From Pseudomonadota bacterium (lineage in GTDB: Bacteria > Pseudomonadota > Gammaproteobacteria > SZUA-229), in assembly GCA_015222915.1 (NCBI GenBank), contig JADFWE010000279.1:1-11299 (forward strand): a stretch of DNA of 11,299 nt, written 5' to 3'. The notes under the pieces were generated by a model. That model did not search any database. It was given only the letters and a program-made list of their open reading frames with translations, and was not told the origin of the DNA. How positions within the stretch are numbered: position 1 is the stretch's first letter; every line of letters begins with the position of its first letter. Made by a program: the position numbers and the translations under genes. Positions 1 to 6,794 of this stretch are shown piece after piece.

Positions 1-56
1 CGTTAACGACTTACCCGTCTTTGCAACAAAGCAGAGGCAAGGACACGTCGACTATC

Positions 57-118
57 GGGTATGGTGACAACCATAAACCCATTATTATCAACACGATAAA
101 TAATGCGTCATGGTCACC
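57..118 (-). other. Two overlapping hairpins 3' of ffh
   Basis: Two alternative stems overlap here. A compact one pairs GGGT (57-60) and ATGGT (61-65) with ACCAT (70-74) and ACCC (77-80) around a GACA loop. A longer imperfect one pairs GGTGA (63-67) and CCAT (71-74) with ATGG (110-113) and TCACC (114-118). Its tip is ATTATTATC (81-89) against GATAAATAAT (95-104), with one bulge. They share 63-74 and so exclude each other. Neither is followed by a T run in the ffh direction, so a rho-independent terminator is not supported. In many gammaproteobacteria rpsP follows ffh, so this could be an intercistronic or leader structure. That gene would lie outside the window, and the role is unknown. Confidence 0.35.
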
Positions 119-136
119 CAATCATTTCCCGTAATC

Positions 137-1525
137 CTACAGCCCCATACCACCCGGACCGCCCATTCCCGGTGGCATACCGCCACCACCACCGGCCTTC
201 ATGGCACGCATCATCTTCGCCATGCCGCCTCTGGACATCTTTTTCATCATCTTTTTCATCTGCATCTGCTGCTTGATCAGGCGGTTAACGTCCTGCACCT
301 GCAGACCGCAACCGGCGGCGATACGACGTTTTCGAGAACCTTTGATAATGTCGGGGAAGGCCCGTTCTTTCGGTGTCATGGAATTGATGATGCCGACCAT
401 GCGGCTCATCTCTTTATCATTGACCTTGTCTTTAATCTTGTCCGCCATGCCCGGCATACCCGGCAGTTTATCCAGCAGGCCGGCCATACCTCCCATGTTC
501 TGCATCTGCTCGAACTGCTCTTTCAGGTCATTGAAATCGAAATTCTTGCCCTTCTGAACCTTTTTCGCCAGACGGGCGGCTTTCTTATGGTCAACTTTCT
601 GCTGAACCTCTTCCACCAGCGACAGCACGTCGCCCATGCCGAGGATGCGCGATGCAACGCGGTCGGGATGAAACGGCTCCAGCGCCTCTACTTTTTCACC
701 GGAACCCATGAACTTGATCGGTTTACCGGTAATCTGTCGGATAGACAGGGCGGCACCGCCACGGGCATCACCATCGGTCTTGGTCAACACTATGCCGGTC
801 AGCGGCAGGGCTTCATTGAAAACCTGCGCGGTATTGGCCGCATCCTGGCCGGTCATACTATCGACCACGAATAAGGTCTCGACCGGGTTCGCCGCCGCAT
901 GGATGGCCTTGATCTCATCCATCATATCCGTATCGATATGCAGGCGACCGGCGGTATCGACGATGACCACATCGATAAATTTCTTACGTGCGTAATCTAT
1001 CGCCGCTCTCGCGATATCCACCGGTTTCTGATCGGTACTGCTGGGGAAAAACTCTGCCCCGACCTGATCGGCCAACGTTTTTAACTGTTCGATAGCCGCC
1101 GGACGATAGACATCACAACTCACCAGCAAGGAGGTCTTTTTCTCACGGTCTTTCAGTAATTTGGAGAGCTTGGCAACGGTAGTAGTCTTACCCGCACCCT
1201 GCAGGCCTGCCATCAACACGACTGCAGGCGGCTGCGCACTCAGATCTAACCGCTCGTTAGACTCACCCATCACCTTGATCAGTTCTTCCTGAACGATATT
1301 GACGAAGACATGCCCCGGCTTCAGACTGGTGAGCACCTCTTCGCCCAGCGCACGGGTTTTAACGTGGTCGATAAAATCCCGAACCACCGCCAGCGCAACA
1401 TCAGCTTCCAGTAAAGCACGGCGCACATCGCGCAGCGCATCCTGAATATTTTCTTCGGTTAACCTGCCTTCGCCGCGCAGTTTCTGTACCGTTCCGGCAA
1501 GGCGATCACTTAATCCATCGAACAT
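137..1525 (-). CDS. ffh: Signal recognition particle protein Ffh (SRP54)
   Basis: GTPase subunit of the signal recognition particle. With 4.5S RNA it binds signal sequences of nascent inner-membrane proteins and delivers ribosomes to FtsY at the membrane. The 462-residue length is normal. The N-domain helical bundle is about residues 1-88. The G domain (about 100-295) shows the P-loop GLQGAGKTTT (107-116), DTAGR (190-194) and TKTDGDARGG (248-257). The M domain (about 330-435) contains the RNA-binding stretch SRKRRIAAGCG, with the cysteine at 406 as in E. coli Ffh, and methionine-rich helices for signal peptides. The protein ends in a Gly/Met/Pro-rich tail (about 445-462). Start: the N-terminus MFDGLSDRL matches the family, with a weak AGG-containing site about 8 nt upstream. 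The ypjD/yfjD pair lies on the other side of a hydrolase gene, close to the enteric arrangement. Identification is secure. Confidence 0.98.
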   Translation of the reverse strand: MFDGLSDRLAGTVQKLRGEGRLTEENIQDALRDVRRALLEADVALAVVRDFIDHVKTRALGEEVLTSLKPGHVFVNIVQEELIKVMGESNERLDLSAQPPAVVLMAGLQGAGKTTTVAKLSKLLKDREKKTSLLVSCDVYRPAAIEQLKTLADQVGAEFFPSSTDQKPVDIARAAIDYARKKFIDVVIVDTAGRLHIDTDMMDEIKAIHAAANPVETLFVVDSMTGQDAANTAQVFNEALPLTGIVLTKTDGDARGGAALSIRQITGKPIKFMGSGEKVEALEPFHPDRVASRILGMGDVLSLVEEVQQKVDHKKAARLAKKVQKGKNFDFNDLKEQFEQMQNMGGMAGLLDKLPGMPGMADKIKDKVNDKEMSRMVGIINSMTPKERAFPDIIKGSRKRRIAAGCGLQVQDVNRLIKQQMQMKKMMKKMSRGGMAKMMRAMKAGGGGGMPPGMGGPGGMGL

Positions 1526-1551
1526 GGTAAAACCTAATCGTTAATCGTTCA

Positions 1552-1634
1552 GGGGCCGGCGTCATCTTGCAAGCTGAATAGTGGCTACAAATAGCCGGTA
1601 TTCAGCCGAAATGGCCCAAGATGACGCAGGTCCC
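1552..1634 (-). promoter_or_regulatory. Large nested hairpin in the ffh leader
   Basis: Seen directly: four stacked pairing blocks. GGGGCC (1552-1557) pairs with GGTCCC (1629-1634, one G-T wobble). GCGTCATCTTG (1559-1569) pairs perfectly with CAAGATGACGC (1617-1627). GCTGAATA (1573-1580) pairs with TATTCAGC (1599-1606). GGCTA (1583-1587) pairs with TAGCC (1592-1596) around a CAAA loop. One asymmetric internal loop is present (3 nt against 10 nt). The element lies between the putative ffh promoter and the ffh start codon, so it should be transcribed as a 5' leader structure ending 26 nt before the ATG. No T run follows it, so it is not an obvious terminator of the upstream hydrolase gene. An inserted palindromic repeat is the alternative. 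The function is unknown. Confidence 0.6.
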
Positions 1635-1658
1635 GGTTATAGTTTATTTAAGGAGGGA

Positions 1659-1667
1659 ATTATAACA
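1659..1667 (-). promoter_or_regulatory. Putative extended -10 promoter for ffh
   Basis: On the minus strand this reads TGTTATAAT: a consensus TATAAT (1664-1659) with the upstream TGn of an extended -10 element. No convincing -35 hexamer lies 16-18 nt upstream, which is tolerated in extended -10 promoters. A start near 1652 would give an approximately 127-nt leader carrying the 1552-1634 hairpin. It sits only about 45 nt past the stop codon of the upstream hydrolase gene, so ffh can probably be transcribed independently of it. Confidence 0.55.
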
Positions 1668-1710
1668 GCAGTCACCGGTCTTTGGTTATCTGTCTTGTGG
1701 AATACCTATT

Positions 1711-2478
1711 TCATAGGTCAAAAACATCATTATTCTTCAGCTGCTTGATGACACGATCAGGCATGGCGGCCGCACATTGCTGCATGATCGCCTGTTCGCT
1801 ACCCGGTTTCAGGTGGGAGATATAGAGTGCAGGTTTATGTTTCAGTTTTTTCATGTCTTCTGCCAACAGCTGCGGGCAATAGTGGAAAGCTATTTTTGCC
1901 AGTTTCAGGTCTTCATCGGTGAAGGCGGATTCGACGAACAGCAGATCCAGCGAGTCGTGCCGGTTCAGTCTCGCCCAGAAATTCTCATTGCTGGTGGTAT
2001 CGCCGCTGAAAGCGAACGATCTGCCATCAGATTCGATACGGTAACCAACGGCAGGCACGACATGATTGACGGTGATCATCTCTACCTGTCGGGCACCGAG
2101 CTGACATACTGAGGTCGCTTGCATGGCTTCAAATTTTAATACTGCATCGCCCTTATGCGGCAGTTCGGCAAAGTTCGGCCAGATGGTCCAGTTGAAGATA
2201 TGCGCCTGCAGTGCTTCTATGGTTTCAGGCAAGGCATGGACGGTCAACGGATTACCGATAAGTTCATCGAACAGGGTATCGGCCAGCAGTGCGATAGAAG
2301 CGATGTGATCGAGGTGTGAATGAGTGATAAAGATATGCCGGATACTGCGCATTTCTCCCAGGGTCAGATCACCCACACCGGTACCCGCATCCAACAGGAT
2401 GTCATCATCGACCAGGAACGACGTGGTCGCTACATTCTTGCTTATGCCGCCGCTGCACCCTAATACGCGCACTTTCAT
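1711..2478 (-). CDS. MBL-fold metallo-hydrolase, class II cAMP-phosphodiesterase-like
   Basis: Likely cytoplasmic metal-dependent hydrolase of the metallo-beta-lactamase fold, in the group annotated as 3',5'-cyclic-nucleotide phosphodiesterase and related to RNase Z-like enzymes. In the 255-residue product the metal motif is THSHLDH (His53, His55, Asp57, His58). Further candidate ligands are His139 in NHVVPAVGY, Asp160 in FSGDT and His222 in ISHLKPG. The class II PDE signature after HLDH is only partly matched (IASIALLAD), so the cyclic nucleotide substrate is an inference. Other phosphodiester or thioester substrates are possible. No signal peptide or membrane segment is visible. I chose the ATG giving MKVRVLGCSGG, the usual beginning of the fold. 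An in-frame GTG at 2487 would add three residues. It lies between ffh and ypjD, which adjoin directly in enterics, and it runs in the direction of ffh. Confidence 0.85.
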   Translation of the reverse strand: MKVRVLGCSGGISKNVATTSFLVDDDILLDAGTGVGDLTLGEMRSIRHIFITHSHLDHIASIALLADTLFDELIGNPLTVHALPETIEALQAHIFNWTIWPNFAELPHKGDAVLKFEAMQATSVCQLGARQVEMITVNHVVPAVGYRIESDGRSFAFSGDTTSNENFWARLNRHDSLDLLFVESAFTDEDLKLAKIAFHYCPQLLAEDMKKLKHKPALYISHLKPGSEQAIMQQCAAAMPDRVIKQLKNNDVFDL

Positions 2479-2767
2479 AAAATTCACTCACATCCCAGGC
2501 AATACTCCGGGCAGCATTCTAAATATACGTTCTAATATGCATTTACCCGATAAATTTACCGGGATAATTTTATTATGGACTATTCTAGTGATAACATGCC
2601 ACGTAAAATGAACATTTGCCATTTCAGGAACTATAGACTGTGAACGGATCCACATTTATCGAGTCCACAGTAATGCCTGTAGCGGGGCTCTCGACAGAAT
2701 TTACCCTGCAAGCATTTTTCATTAACAACTATTCAACGCAAAGACAGCTAACCGATAATCAGTAAAG
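2479..2767. other. Divergent spacer between hydrolase gene and ypjD
   Basis: This AT-rich 289-nt spacer must contain promoters for both flanking genes, but no hexamer pair is convincing. On the minus strand TATATT (2527-2522) is a possible -10. On the plus strand TATAGA (2632-2637) is a possible -10 without a properly spaced -35. A small nested hairpin is visible: TCGAG (2659-2663) with CTCGA (2690-2694), enclosing ACAG (2667-2670) and CTGT (2677-2680). A short CCCG/CGGG pair lies at about 2546-2564. No gene is seen. Confidence 0.4.
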
Positions 2768-3577
2768 ATGGACAACACCCTCCTCACATACAGCGCCGTT
2801 TTTTTATACCTGGTCTGCTCAGCCCTGCTATTTTTCAGACTGAAACGCCCGGCCGAAGTTTCCGGCGCGATGACAAAAAAACAGATACTACTGATCGGTG
2901 CCGGGGGCCTCATCCTGCACGGCATGGCACTGTATTCCGGTATGATCACGGCTGCCGGCATCAATCTCGGTTTCTACAATGCGATGTCGCTGGTCAGCCT
3001 GTTCATCACCCTGTTCGCACTGACCGCGAGCTGGCGTCATCCGGTCGACATGCTGGCCATCATACTATTACCGATTTCAGCGATCACCATATTATTTGAC
3101 ATCAGCGGCAGCTCAAGTCACCTGCTGCCTGCGGGCAGCTCGAATGCGCTGATATTCCATATCCTGTCATCTATCGTCGCCTACAGTCTGCTGGCACTGG
3201 CCGCATTACAGGCCATCTTCTTATCAATACAGAGCAGATTCCTGCATGCTCATCAGCCCGGCGGTATCATCAGACTGATGCCGCCGCTGAAGAACATGGA
3301 AGTGTTATTGTTCGAGATTATCGTCGCCGGCTTTATCGCGCTGACCATCTCGCTGGGCAGCGGCCTGATCTTCCTGGAGAACATGTTCGAACAGCAACTG
3401 GTACATAAGACCATCCTGTCGATCATCGCCTGGTTTGTCTTCCTGATCTTGTTGATCGGCCACTGGAAGCTGGGCTGGCGTGGGCGCACTGCGGTACGCT
3501 GGACTCTCTCCGGTTTTGCCAGTCTGATGCTGGCTTATTTCGGCAGCAAGTTTGTAATCGAGATATTGCTGGTGTAG
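2768..3577 (+). CDS. ypjD: CcsA-like inner-membrane protein YpjD
   Basis: Polytopic inner-membrane protein of the cytochrome c assembly (CcsA/HemX-like) family. It has 269 residues with about eight hydrophobic segments, roughly 5-24, 38-58, 67-87, 93-112, 128-155, 178-202, 215-233 and 245-268. Family features seen are the central MPPLKNMEVLLFEII (171-185), HWKLGWRGR (232-240) and the C-terminal RWTLSGFASLMLAYFGSKFV. Histidines at 51, 131, 213 and 232 could be functional. In E. coli the homologue lies divergent to ffh and next to yfjD, and has been linked to cation (Mg/Co) homeostasis as CorE. It should not be equated with dedicated cytochrome c synthetases, since their WWD heme motif is not seen. 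An in-frame TAA at 2756-2758 leaves this ATG as the first usable start. The ribosome site is poor. Confidence 0.9.
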   Translation: MDNTLLTYSAVFLYLVCSALLFFRLKRPAEVSGAMTKKQILLIGAGGLILHGMALYSGMITAAGINLGFYNAMSLVSLFITLFALTASWRHPVDMLAIILLPISAITILFDISGSSSHLLPAGSSNALIFHILSSIVAYSLLALAALQAIFLSIQSRFLHAHQPGGIIRLMPPLKNMEVLLFEIIVAGFIALTISLGSGLIFLENMFEQQLVHKTILSIIAWFVFLILLIGHWKLGWRGRTAVRWTLSGFASLMLAYFGSKFVIEILLV

Positions 3578-3594
3578 CGAATGCACTAAGATGA

Positions 3595-3712
3595 CGTTAT
3601 TCGTCTTTCGTTATTCGTCGCTCGTTATAAGCAATAAACACGAAATAGACCAATGGCTACACAGCCCTACTGTTTGATGTTTTTTACAAATGACGAACGA
3701 CGAATAACGAAC
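3595..3712. repeat. Imperfect inverted repeat in the ypjD-yfjD spacer
   Basis: The left arm (about 3606-3627) and right arm (about 3691-3712) are imperfect reverse complements sharing the 14-nt core TTCGTTATTCGTCG, about 63 nt apart. The left side also has an extra upstream copy of CGTTATTCGTC (3595-3605 and 3609-3619) in direct orientation. It resembles a dispersed intergenic palindromic element rather than a terminator, since no T run follows either arm closely. The spacer carries no gene. Confidence 0.7.
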
Positions 3713-3723
3713 AACGTCTGTTA

Positions 3724-3737
3724 TTGGGCATGCCCAA
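3724..3737. promoter_or_regulatory. Perfect 14-bp palindrome upstream of yfjD promoter
   Basis: TTGGGCATGCCCAA is a perfect palindrome ending 14 nt before the -35 hexamer of the yfjD promoter. With no loop and no adjacent T run it suits a dimeric DNA-binding protein better than an RNA terminator. No regulator is identified, and chance cannot be excluded. Confidence 0.35.
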
Positions 3738-3751
3738 ACCCGTCATTTTAC

Positions 3752-3779
3752 TTGACAGCAAATCCTGTACGCACATAAT
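3752..3779 (+). promoter_or_regulatory. Sigma70-type promoter for yfjD
   Basis: A consensus -35 TTGACA (3752-3757) is followed after 16 nt by CATAAT (3774-3779, five of six matches to TATAAT). Transcription would start near 3786, about 26 nt upstream of the TTG start codon, leaving room for the AAGAGA ribosome site. It is the best hexamer pair in the window and implies that yfjD does not depend on ypjD transcription. Confidence 0.75.
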
Positions 3780-3811
3780 TAGCCCACTCCTGCCATAAGA
3801 GACTTTTCTTT

Positions 3812-5095
3812 TTGAACGAACTATCAACAGCCACGCTGTTTATCACTCTTGGTTTCCTGATCCTGTTATCCGGCTTTTTCTCCGGCTCGGAGACCGCGTT
3901 AATGACTCTCAACCGTTATCGCCTGAAAAGTCTTGCAGACAACGGCCACAAAGGGGCGACTCTCGCCATCAAACTGCTGGCCAGACCCGACCGCCTGCTC
4001 GGCCTGATCCTGCTCGGCAACAACATCGTCAATATCTTTGCTGCCACCATCGCCACCGTTATCGCTATGCGCCTGTACGGTGAGATCGGTATCGCGATAG
4101 CACCGATCGCGCTGGCGTTTGTCATCCTGGTATTCGCAGAGGTCACACCTAAAACACTGGCAGCCTTAAAACCGGAGAAGCTGGCGTTTCCATCCGCCTT
4201 CGTTTACACGGTAATCTCGACACCGCTATATCCGTTTGTCTGGCTGGTCAATATCTTCTCGAATGCGCTATTGCGTCTCATAGGCATCCACCCGGACAAG
4301 ATGACGGAACAGACACTGAGTGCAGATGAACTGCGTGCAGTGGTAGTAGAGGCTGAACATTTCATGCCGCAAGCACATTCCGACATGCTGCTGGGTATCC
4401 TTGACCTGGAACGGGTCAGCGTGGAAGACATCATGATTCCGCGTAACGAGATCACCGGCATCGATCTCAATGATGACTGGAACGATATCGAACACCAGAT
4501 CACCCACAGCCAGCGTACCCGGGTTCCGGTTTTCCACGACAGTATCGATGATACCATCGGCGTTTTACATCTGCGCAAAGTACTCAACCTGTTCGCCCGT
4601 GATGAACTGAATATGGACACCTTAAAAGGCCTGATCGTACCGGCCTATTTTATTCCTGCGGGCACACCGCTCACCCGCCAGTTATTGAATTTTCAGGACA
4701 ACCGCCGACGTTCAGGGCTGGTGGTCGATGAATACGGCAGCATCCAGGGACTGGTCACGCTGGAAGACATCCTGGAAGAAATCGTCGGCCAGTTCACCAC
4801 CGATTCACCGACCCGTAGCCTCGGCATACACAAACAGGGTGACAATAATTACCTGATCGACGGTAACACCCATATCCGTGAGATCAACCGCGCCCTGGAC
4901 TGGTCGCTGCCCACCGGCGGCCCGAAGACGCTGAACGGCCTCATCCTGGAACACATGGAGATCATCCCGCAGACAGGCACCAGTCTGATGATCGAAAACT
5001 ACACCATAGAGATCACACGCTCGAGTAAAAACGCGGTACAGACAGCCAGAGTACAGCAGGCAGAACAAGCGAAGGGAAGCGTCTCTTCAGATTAA
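3812..5095 (+). CDS. yfjD: CNNM/CorB-type membrane protein with DUF21, two CBS and CorC domains
   Basis: Inner-membrane protein of the CNNM/CorB family, linked to Mg2+ and Co2+ transport or efflux. In the 427-residue product, the DUF21 membrane domain (about 3-180) contains GFFSGSETAL (21-30), LGNNIVNIFA (68-77) and FAEVTPKTLA (108-117), all typical. Two CBS domains follow (about 205-262, including IMIPRNEI, and about 272-325, including VVDEYGSIQGLVTLEDILEE), the likely nucleotide-binding regulatory module. A CorC/HlyC C-terminal domain spans about 340-405. The start is TTG at 3812, preceded by AAGAGA with 9-nt spacing. The next ATG (codon 31) would remove most of the first membrane helix. 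It follows ypjD as in E. coli, but 234 nt away and with its own promoter. The family is certain; the transported ion and direction are inferred. Confidence 0.94.
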   Translation: MNELSTATLFITLGFLILLSGFFSGSETALMTLNRYRLKSLADNGHKGATLAIKLLARPDRLLGLILLGNNIVNIFAATIATVIAMRLYGEIGIAIAPIALAFVILVFAEVTPKTLAALKPEKLAFPSAFVYTVISTPLYPFVWLVNIFSNALLRLIGIHPDKMTEQTLSADELRAVVVEAEHFMPQAHSDMLLGILDLERVSVEDIMIPRNEITGIDLNDDWNDIEHQITHSQRTRVPVFHDSIDDTIGVLHLRKVLNLFARDELNMDTLKGLIVPAYFIPAGTPLTRQLLNFQDNRRRSGLVVDEYGSIQGLVTLEDILEEIVGQFTTDSPTRSLGIHKQGDNNYLIDGNTHIREINRALDWSLPTGGPKTLNGLILEHMEIIPQTGTSLMIENYTIEITRSSKNAVQTARVQQAEQAKGSVSSD

Positions 5096-5157
5096 TGTGG
5101 AAACAAGACTGTTATTGACACTTAGCGAACTTGAAATTTTAAAAGCTAAGAAAAATA

Positions 5158-5329
5158 TTCTCGCAAAGACGCCAAAACGCAAAGGAAAAGCGTTTTATAT
5201 TTCCTGTAGGTGCGCCAGATAGTGACTAAGGCATTCGCACGCCAAACGTATACTTCGGCACCAATGTGCGAATAAATTCGCAACTACAGCTTCTTCATTT
5301 TTCTTTGCGCCTTGGCGTCTTTGCGAGAA
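5158..5329. repeat. 172-bp MITE-like element with 33-bp inverted arms
   Basis: The left arm at 5158-5190 starts with TTCTCGCAAAGACGCCAA. The right arm at 5297-5329 is its reverse complement, with the outer 18 bp perfect and about four mismatches over 33 bp. The element fills more than half of the 319-nt yfjD-radA spacer, which has no gene. No target-site duplication is clear at the ends. The CGCAAAGACGC word resembles dispersed intergenic repeats that I recall from many environmental bacteria, so a non-autonomous mobile palindrome is likely (inference). Confidence 0.75.
5204..5289. repeat. Second palindrome nested in the yfjD-radA element
   Basis: Inside the larger element, CTGTAG (5204-5209) pairs with CTACAG (5284-5289), and ATTCGCAC (5233-5240) pairs perfectly with GTGCGAAT (5266-5273). 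A further ATTCGCA lies at 5276-5282. The CTGTAGGTGCG and GTGCGAATAAATTCGC words resemble a separate dispersed repeat type common in gammaproteobacterial spacers, suggesting that one palindrome inserted into another. Confidence 0.6.
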
Positions 5330-5376
5330 AATCGGTTTTCATCCCCATCTCCGCTTCTGGCCGTAGACAGACGCTA

Positions 5377-5382
5377 TATAAT
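5377..5382 (+). promoter_or_regulatory. Putative -10 box for radA
   Basis: A perfect TATAAT lies 32 nt before the radA GTG. Sixteen to seventeen nt upstream only poor -35 matches are present (CTTCTG or TTCTGG). TAGACA at 5364-5369 is too close. Transcription from here would give an approximately 26-nt leader. It lies 47 nt past the inverted repeat element. Confidence 0.4.
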
Positions 5383-5414
5383 AAGTTCAAATTTAGGATT
5401 TCAGAGGCGTAATA

Positions 5415-6785
5415 GTGGCAAAAGCAAAAATCCAGTATAACTGCACCGCCTGCGGTGCCATTCATACGAAATGGGCCGGACAATGCGGTGACTGCGGTGA
5501 ATGGAATACCATGAGCGAGACAATCGCGGTAATCTCCAGCAACAACAAACAGGGCTTTGCCGGCAAAAAAGGCAATGCCCGCATCCAGGCGCTGGAAGAC
5601 ATCAAGATGTCGAAAGATGTGCGCACGCCGACGCAGATCAGCGAACTCGACCGCGTGCTGGGCGGCGGGCTGGTACACGGCTCGGTCACCCTCATCGGCG
5701 GTGACCCCGGCATCGGAAAATCCACCCTGCTGACGCAGACGCTGGCAAGACTCAGTGATACCCTGCCCTGTCTATACGTCACCGGTGAGGAATCACTGCA
5801 GCAGGTCGGGCTCCGCGCTCACCGCCTCGGCCTGAAAGACAAAGGTCTGAAACTGTTATCCGAGACCTGCGTGGAAAGTATCATCACCCTGGCGATGGAG
5901 CAGTTGCCGAAAGTCATCGTCATCGATTCTATCCAGACCATCTATACAGAGGCCCTGCAATCAGCACCCGGCGCTGTGGCACAGGTACGTGAGAGTGCCG
6001 CGCAGCTGGTGCGTTTTGCCAAACAGACCGGCACTGCTCTTTTCCTGGTCGGCCACGTCACCAAAGAAGGCACCCTCGCCGGACCGCGGGTACTGGAGCA
6101 CATGGTCGATACCGTGCTGTATTTCGAAGGTGACCCCGGCGAACGCTACCGTATGATACGTGCCATAAAAAACCGCTTCGGAGCAGTTAACGAACTTGGT
6201 ATCTTCGCCATGACCGACGAGGGCCTAAAAACTGTCAGCAATCCTTCCGCCATCTTTCTCTCGCGTCATGAAAACCCGGTGCCCGGCAGTATCATCACCG
6301 TCACCCGCGAGGGCAGCCGTCCGCTGCTGATCGAACTGCAGGCGCTGGTCGATGAGAGCCACAGCAATAATCCCCGCCGCGTCTGTCTCGGTCTCGACCC
6401 CAACCGTCTGAATATGCTGCTCGCGGTCATGCACCGCCACGCCGGCATCGCCATGTTCGATCAGGATGTATTCATCAATATCGTCGGTGGCGTGCGCCTG
6501 ACCGAAACCTCGGCCGATACCGCACTGATCCTGGCGGCACTGTCCAGCTTCCGCGACAAACCTCTGCCTACCGATGTGTTCACCTTCGGCGAAGTCGGCC
6601 TCGCCGGTGAGATCCGTCCGGTACCCAACGGCCAGGAACGCCTGCGTGAAGCCGCCAAACACGGTTTCAAAACTGCCATTATTCCCAAAGCTAATAAACC
6701 CAGAAAAGGAGATGCCATAGAAGGCCTGAACATTATCGCTGTTCAGCGCGTCAGTGAGTTGATTGATACAGCGATAACACTATAA
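5415..6785 (+). CDS. radA: DNA repair protein RadA (Sms)
   Basis: RecA-like ATPase that helps branch migration and processing of recombination intermediates. The 456-residue length matches the family. In order: an N-terminal C4 zinc finger (Cys10, Cys13, Cys24, Cys27), the Walker A motif GGDPGIGKST (95-104), a Walker B-like strand VIVIDSIQT (167-175), and the RadA-specific KNRFG motif (252-256). A C-terminal Lon-protease-like domain runs from about 285 and includes LGLDPNRLNMLLAVM and FGEVGLAGEIRPV. The start is GTG at 5415, with AGAGG at 5403-5407 as ribosome site. It gives the expected MAKAKIQYNCTACG beginning. It is flanked on both sides by palindrome-filled spacers, so it is probably transcribed alone. 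Identification is secure and no key residue is missing. Confidence 0.98.
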   Translation: MAKAKIQYNCTACGAIHTKWAGQCGDCGEWNTMSETIAVISSNNKQGFAGKKGNARIQALEDIKMSKDVRTPTQISELDRVLGGGLVHGSVTLIGGDPGIGKSTLLTQTLARLSDTLPCLYVTGEESLQQVGLRAHRLGLKDKGLKLLSETCVESIITLAMEQLPKVIVIDSIQTIYTEALQSAPGAVAQVRESAAQLVRFAKQTGTALFLVGHVTKEGTLAGPRVLEHMVDTVLYFEGDPGERYRMIRAIKNRFGAVNELGIFAMTDEGLKTVSNPSAIFLSRHENPVPGSIITVTREGSRPLLIELQALVDESHSNNPRRVCLGLDPNRLNMLLAVMHRHAGIAMFDQDVFINIVGGVRLTETSADTALILAALSSFRDKPLPTDVFTFGEVGLAGEIRPVPNGQERLREAAKHGFKTAIIPKANKPRKGDAIEGLNIIAVQRVSELIDTAITL

Positions 6786-6794
6786 AGAACTTTT

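Noticed and set aside
110..874. Long plus-strand frame opposite ffh
   Set aside because: It is the antisense shadow of the securely identified ffh gene, with a His/Leu-biased composition and no family resemblance.
1552..1634. The long hairpin as the 4.5S SRP RNA gene (ffs) next to ffh
   Set aside because: The conserved GGAA-type tetraloop and symmetric/asymmetric loop bases of SRP domain IV are absent; the apex is a CAAA loop on a 5-bp stem.
5115..5143. TTGACA (5115-5120) with TTTAAA as a promoter after yfjD
   Set aside because: The -10 matches only three of six bases, and transcription would enter directly into the inverted repeat element. Too weak to call.
5121..5150. CTTAGC/GCTAAG hairpin as yfjD terminator
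   Set aside because: Only 6 bp with an 18-nt AT loop, followed by A rather than T on the coding strand.
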